Source of the DNA: Thermoplasmata archaeon
GTDB lineage: Archaea > Thermoplasmatota > E2 > DHVEG-1
Direction of reading: 5' to 3'
Assembly (NCBI GenBank): GCA_003649845.1
Contig: QMTB01000097.1
Location: 1 to 6,096 of the forward strand
Length of the DNA: 6,096 nucleotides
Made by a program: the position numbers and the translations under genes. The notes below the pieces were generated by a model. The model searched no databases and was not told the origin of the DNA. It saw only the letters and a list, made by a program, of their open reading frames with translations. Positions 5,708-6,096 of this stretch are shown here, piece after piece (the stretch's first letter is position 1; each line of letters opens with the position of its first letter).

Positions 5708-6096
5708 TTAAATCCATATTCCCGCCAGAACGACGCTCACCGCATACAAGGTGGCGGGTAGGTCAGTCAGGCAGTTACGCCAGCGGAATTCCCCTCTCGA
5801 TCTACGATAGATTGAAAGGGGCAGGATAGGGTGGACCCGCCGTTTGTAATCGTGATAACCGGGATAGTGATCGAGCATCCTCTCTTCATAGGCGGCAAAA
5901 TGGTAATAGCAGAAGATGTAGCCGGTGAGGATCACCACCATCAATATCAGAGGATCGCCGAGATAGAGGAGCAGGCCGGAGATAATCAGGAAGTTGGCCA
6001 GATATAGGGGATGGCGGATGAACCGGTAGGGACCACCGGTGATGAGTTGTCCCGGCATTACCCTCCCTTTATCACTCCCGAGATAACCGACCGCCC
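5708..6096 (-). CDS. ICMT/phospholipid methyltransferase-like integral membrane methyltransferase (5' end outside window)
   Basis: The minus-strand frame is open from the right edge to TAA at 5708-5710, giving 128 visible residues. The ATG at 6058 is unlikely to be the start: the frame continues upstream to the edge without a stop, and family members have further membrane helices before this point. Visible residues 20-31 (GGPYRFIRHPLY) carry the family's GPYR-x-x-RHP-x-Y motif. Two hydrophobic segments follow (about 32-45 and 49-66), then YEERML (69-74) and YPGYHDYKRRV with HPILP, which matches the conserved EE pair and the C-terminal G-x-x-Y region involved in S-adenosylmethionine binding. 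The last 17 residues or so form another hydrophobic segment. Known of the family: methyl transfer from S-adenosylmethionine to an isoprenylcysteine or a lipid; bacterial substrates are mostly unknown. It is convergent with the propeller genes and differs from them in composition (34 of 60 GC in 5821-5880), so no shared role is indicated. Confidence 0.8.
   Translation of the reverse strand, partial: AVGYLGSDKGRVMPGQLITGGPYRFIRHPLYLANFLIISGLLLYLGDPLILMVVILTGYIFCYYHFAAYEERMLDHYPGYHDYKRRVHPILPLSIYRRSRGEFRWRNCLTDLPATLYAVSVVLAGIWI

Overview
The window holds two tandem, co-oriented genes for very large repetitive secreted proteins on the + strand (2-2620, entering from beyond the left edge, and 2629-5481). 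A 226-bp structured spacer (5482-5707) follows, and then the 3' part of a convergent minus-strand membrane methyltransferase gene (5708-6096, running off the right edge). I see no tRNA, rRNA, CRISPR array, transposase or integrase.

The two + strand proteins are paralogues. Each is almost entirely a chain of about 52-residue blades with the core DGNIYxAG, followed later in the blade by DFxVISL and then GNERWVY. I count 15 blades visible in the first protein (the first one cut by the edge) and 16 in the second. The core matches the SBBP type of beta-propeller repeat. Both proteins end in a roughly 70-residue domain of the type A sorting-signal kind used by the type IX secretion system (T9SS): an I(F)(D/N)xxG(R/Q) strand, then GIYF, then a terminal RRKIxxLK. 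The second protein also shows a complete signal peptide. The inferred path is Sec export, then T9SS passage across the outer membrane, then release or display at the surface. The Shine-Dalgarno sequence of the second gene overlaps the stop codon of the first, so they are probably one operon with coupled translation.

T9SS sorting tails point to a Gram-negative bacterium of the Bacteroidota/FCB group or a neighbouring candidate phylum. The AT-rich coding sequence and the short KIILLK-like tails would suit an uncultivated lineage such as WOR-3/Stahlbacteria or Cloacimonadota, but that placement is a guess.

Right after the second gene's stop codon the base composition changes sharply. In 60-base samples I counted about 25-38% GC inside the propeller genes against 53-63% in the spacer and the methyltransferase gene. 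The spacer carries several perfect inverted repeats, two of them with the same GGCAG loop. The right-hand gene belongs to the isoprenylcysteine carboxyl methyltransferase (ICMT)/phospholipid methyltransferase-like family and shows no obvious functional link to the propeller genes.
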